Below, piece after piece: positions 60,348 to 64,000 of a stretch of 64,000 nucleotides of DNA. Under the pieces are notes generated by a model, which searched no databases, had not been told where the DNA came from, and was given only the letters and a program-made list of their open reading frames with translations. The translations under genes and the position numbers were made by a program. Origin of the DNA: Gymnorhina tibicen (Eukaryota; Chordata; Aves; Passeriformes; Artamidae); assembly GCA_013399875.1 (NCBI GenBank), contig VXAZ01018984.1:6678264-6742263 (forward strand). The letters run 5' to 3'. Within the stretch, counting starts at the first letter, position 1. Every line of letters begins with the position of its first letter.

Positions 60348-63300
60348 GTCAGTTGTTAAGATTGCTCTCACTTCTACCCACTCACTGACAATGGGATTCA
60401 CTGAGATCACTGCAAAAACAACTTGAGGAAAATAAAATCTCTGTCTACTGAAGGGACCTGAATGCACTGTCAGTTTCTAGCAGTCATGGTTCACTGGTAT
60501 GCCCTTCTGATCAAGAGATGGGCAGAAGATACTGAATTTAAATATACCCGCAGCTTAGAATTTATAGAGTGTCTTGTGACTAAATTAAAACCAGGGAAGT
60601 ATTCTGTATAGAGATATTTAAACTATTATGTCATTGAATGCAATACATTAATTAACAGGAGAAAAAAAAGAAAATTAAACAAACAAAAAAAAAGGGGGGG
60701 GCAGGGCAAAAAACCCAACCCAAATACAGGAGTAGTATAGACCAGCATTGCACATAGAACAAAATGTAATGATGTTAATTGATTATCTGAATACGTGATT
60801 ATTGTTACATATTTTCTTACAAAAATTGGTTCTTCATTCAAAATCAGTACAATGATGTTTCAAGCCTTAACAAGGGCAGCTCAGGCCTGTTTTAAGCTGC
60901 TATGTCTAGGATGATCAAATAGCTAAGAAACACAATGACAGTTTACACATTTATACCACCAATACTTGAGAGTATTTCTTATTGCCCTATCCCTTTGCTC
61001 ATTATTGTGTTTACTTTAGCCTATCTGGACCTTACATTTTTGGAATGCAACATCAGTGTTGTCTCGCAATGGTATGTATAGACAATCTAGAATTTTAAGA
61101 GATGGTCAGTAACAAAAATGATTTATTCAAATAGTGATCTATATCGAGAACCTACATTAGATGACTGCTGCGTGAAAAGCTTCTCCACATTTTGGTCTCT
61201 AGTTGCTGGCAGCTTTGGTCTGGGAGAAATCCTGTGCCGTTTGTCATTTTAGGAGGTGGCACACCACTGTCGGCCACATGCGACTGGACACGAACGGTGG
61301 CCATTTTCCATGGGAAAATAAACCTCAGTCCCTCAGTGTCTCAGGGTCAGGTCAGAGGTGGCATCTGGGGCTCCAAGGGCAGCCAGAGTCCTACTTGTTG
61401 GCAGCTTTGGTCTGGGAAAAATCCTGTGACGTTCACGATTTTCGGAGTCAGCACGCAACTGTGGGCACAGGTGCCTGGTCTCGAACAGTGGTCCTTTTCC
61501 ACTGGAAAAATGTAGTTTTCATGGTGAGGAGCCAAAAATGGCCAAGATGTGAAGGACAGTTTAAAGGAAGCATATTCCTTGAACTTTCTTACTTCCTCCC
61601 TGTTCTTTTGAATCTATTAATGCTTCAGTTATGTTTGTCTATACTGGCTTTTTGTATAACCATCAGCTGTTCCACGCTGTGGTGTTGTTGTCACTCACCT
61701 CTTGGCCTATATCCAGAAACATTTTAATGAAGCAAATAAATAAGTCAGGTTATGTTCTCAGGTCTGTGTTTTGCGGTTTTCAATATACTCTTCTGGGCTG
61801 TAATGCATGCTGAGAGAACAGGATGTCAGAATTAAGATTGCTGCAGAATTTTATGGAGATTTTACACGTGTATGTGCTTATATGCACATATGTGTTTTAT
61901 TTTAAATCTTTATGGACAGAAAGAAAAAGAGAGAGAAAGATTGAATCTGGCATGGAGATATAGAAAGGTATTTTCAAGAGGGAGTTAGGCTGTTGCCACT
62001 TGGTGATAATGTGTGAGCACTAGAGCACTGAGACATGCCGCTTCTGTTAGTAGGAATTATGCTCTGATCTGGAATTGGAATCTCTAACCTCCATGTTAAT
62101 TGCTTTTCAGTTATTTTTAAATCAAATTGGGTCAGTCTAGAAAGAGAGAGATACCTGTTCTGGCTGTCAACCCTGCAATCATGGCCTGGGGCCAGACCTG
62201 ACTGCCCTGGTCTGTCATTCCATCAGCACCTGCTATGGCTCTCTAAGCCAGATTCTGCTTCCAGCTCCCACTATGCAGCCGTGCCACTTTCAGGCATAAA
62301 ACCTCACTTTCAGGTTCATCTAACTTCTCTTCCTCCATCAGTGGGAACTGATAGAAGCCAAGCTAAAAAAAGTGTTACACCCTGCAGGTTAGTTATCAGT
62401 TTGGGTGACTGTGCATGAGCCACTAATGAATTCAAATCCCTTTCTCATAGTAACAGTTCAACCAGAAGCAGAAGTGTCCAGACCTGTTTGTGTCTCACAA
62501 AGTTGTATTATGAAGACAAAGGTCTATCAATGGCCTGTCTTCCCCGCGCCAGTCAGAAGAATTGCCAGAGTCTAAACGAGGTGGTTGAGTTAGAAACTAT
62601 CTGTGTAAGTAGATACCCTGGACAGAGAACACAGTTGGAAATCCTAACATCCTAAACTAAAAGAACCTTATTTTCCAGGCTCTTCCAGTTATGGACTTTA
62701 CAACCAACATGCCTCTACAGGAGAGCATTCTCATGGGTGTTGGCCTGTTTCATCTGCACTGACGAGGTGCATTTAGCGACTTTTCTGGGTTTTCCCAAAT
62801 GCTACCAGTTTAGATAAGACACATGTATTTTCTACATACTAGAATTTACATACTAGAATAACAAGTCATCAGAAGAATATGTCCTTTAGTATATAACTTG
62901 CTTGGGGTTTTTTGGAGCCTTTAGACCCCTGTACTTAGACATGATTTCTTTTTTTGATTAGAACTGCTTGCTGGAGTAGAAATAGACACTGATGCTGTAA
63001 TGAAAAGCGACAAAGGATCAGTAGCAATACTGTAAACTTACACTAATAAATATTTGTATGCAATAGTAAAGAATCTCTTCCATAGCAGTTTATTAAGTCA
63101 TAGTATAGCCCAGATCATTTGGGGTAAAGTATCATATGTCGAACATAGGCCATTTAGGCTGAATTGTTGAAGTAGATTTTCTAGCTTTGCTTACAGGAAT
63201 TCAAACATCTAATTTTATCAGCATGTTCTGAAAATTCCAGACTAAGTTTGATACCTGTCACCCGTCAAACTCAGATGGCTGGCTGAAGTCCTGTGGGGTC

Positions 63301-64000
63301 TTAATTTTCAACATCAAGGCATTCTTCACCATTACCTATCTTAAAAGCATCCTTCTAGACCTTTTTATTCCTGAAGAGACTACAAGTGTCAGGACCAATT
63401 GGGGCAGGTTTTAAAAGAAACTTGACTTCATAGGTTGAGCTTCTATTTTTAATGACAGACTAATCATTATTCCAAAGTAATTTATCTATTAGCTATTTTT
63501 CTGCCTTGCTATGGTGTTGAACAAGTCTTTATTTTGACCCAAACAATGGAAAGATGATGTATTCCTTCACACACAAGCCTTGCAAATTCATGAAGTTGTG
63601 TTACAAATGGTAAGTAAAAATGAATGCTTTTGTGATTGTGTTAAAGGAGATTGACTAAATGAGAGTTAACTGAATACTCTGTAGGGTGCTAGGTGGAGGA
63701 AGAATGTCATTATGTTGATTAAAATATGCTAACCATTCAGAATACCCTTGTAAAATAATAAATACTTTATAATGGATACATATGCTTCAGTAATTAGTAA
63801 CTGCTGTGCTGCTGAATCTCACTAATACATGATACATGACAACAATCAAGATGATTCACTCAAAACTAAAAATTCAGAAACTTTTCACCCCACTTTTAGC
63901 TAATGTCTCTCAAGTCAATTATACCTTCTTTTTTAAAATTCACTCCACAATGTTTTAACACTACTTGTTTTTTTTTCTTCTCATTTTTTTTCCTCAACCA
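60348..64000 (+). other. MMRN1: MMRN1 intron 4 (5' part, runs off the right edge)
   Basis: This is an AT-rich intron starting with GTCAGT. It contains an A9G8-type homopolymer patch at about 60685-60705 and a diverged tandem duplication at 61203-61515. I looked for the expected coiled-coil exon and did not find it. Confidence 0.8.
61203..61515. repeat. Diverged tandem duplication, period 192 bp
   Basis: Two related blocks share ggcagctttggtctggga, the next stretch (aaatcctgtg), a later gaac.gtgg segment and a ttttcca.tggaaaa end. The first starts at 61203 and the second at 61395, 192 bases apart, and both are about 115-120 bases of clear similarity. A distinct GC-richer spacer lies between them. 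The origin is unknown: it could be a minisatellite remnant, a duplicated transposon piece or a local segmental duplication. Confidence 0.8.

Noticed and set aside
1..64000. CRISPR arrays, operons, bacterial or phage systems, tRNA or rRNA genes
   Set aside because: None seen. The DNA is vertebrate, with long introns, CR1 elements and LTRs.

Overview
The window is vertebrate nuclear DNA from a bird. Three things support this: two split genes whose joined exons read as alpha-synuclein and multimerin 1, several CR1 LINE fragments (one ending in the avian ATTCTATG/ATTCTATA tail), and solo LTRs of endogenous retroviruses flanked by short target-site duplications. A passerine is my guess from the LTR family, but the window alone cannot prove it.

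Layout. Positions 1-15.7 kb hold the 5' part of SNCA on the minus strand. The CpG-rich promoter lies at about 14.7-15.75 kb. Exon 2 carries the start codon (13681-13826), exon 3 is 42 bp (7856-7897), and exon 4 is 323-468. The last coding exon lies beyond the left edge. The three exons encode residues 1-103: the amphipathic KTKEGV-type repeats and the whole NAC core. Positions 15.8-39 kb are intergenic and repeat-rich. They hold CR1 pieces, two solo LTRs of an ERVL-like family, a different solo LTR with a visible promoter and polyadenylation signal, and a rare 5'-end CR1 fragment that still shows ORF1 (SGNH/esterase-like) and the start of ORF2. Positions 39-64 kb hold the 5' part of MMRN1 on the plus strand. 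Four exons (39007-39533, 52532-52651, 54887-54993, 60249-60347) join in frame and encode residues 1-284: signal peptide, Ser/Thr-rich N-terminus and the EMI domain. The coiled-coil, EGF-like and C1q parts lie beyond the right edge.

SNCA and MMRN1 are divergent, with their 5' ends about 23 kb apart. The same order and orientation is known in mammals. The genes are not functionally coupled: SNCA is a presynaptic vesicle-binding protein, and MMRN1 is a secreted platelet/endothelial glycoprotein.

Most other reading frames in the window are chance frames in introns, repeats or the CpG island. I did not find an unknown gene system. The items most worth a second look are the promoter-bearing LTR between the two genes, the CpG island inside MMRN1 intron 1, the 5'-end CR1 fragment, a diverged 192-bp tandem duplication in MMRN1 intron 4, and the sequence features of the SNCA exons (Thr53, an extra codon at the exon 4 donor, a T17 tract at the exon 2 acceptor).
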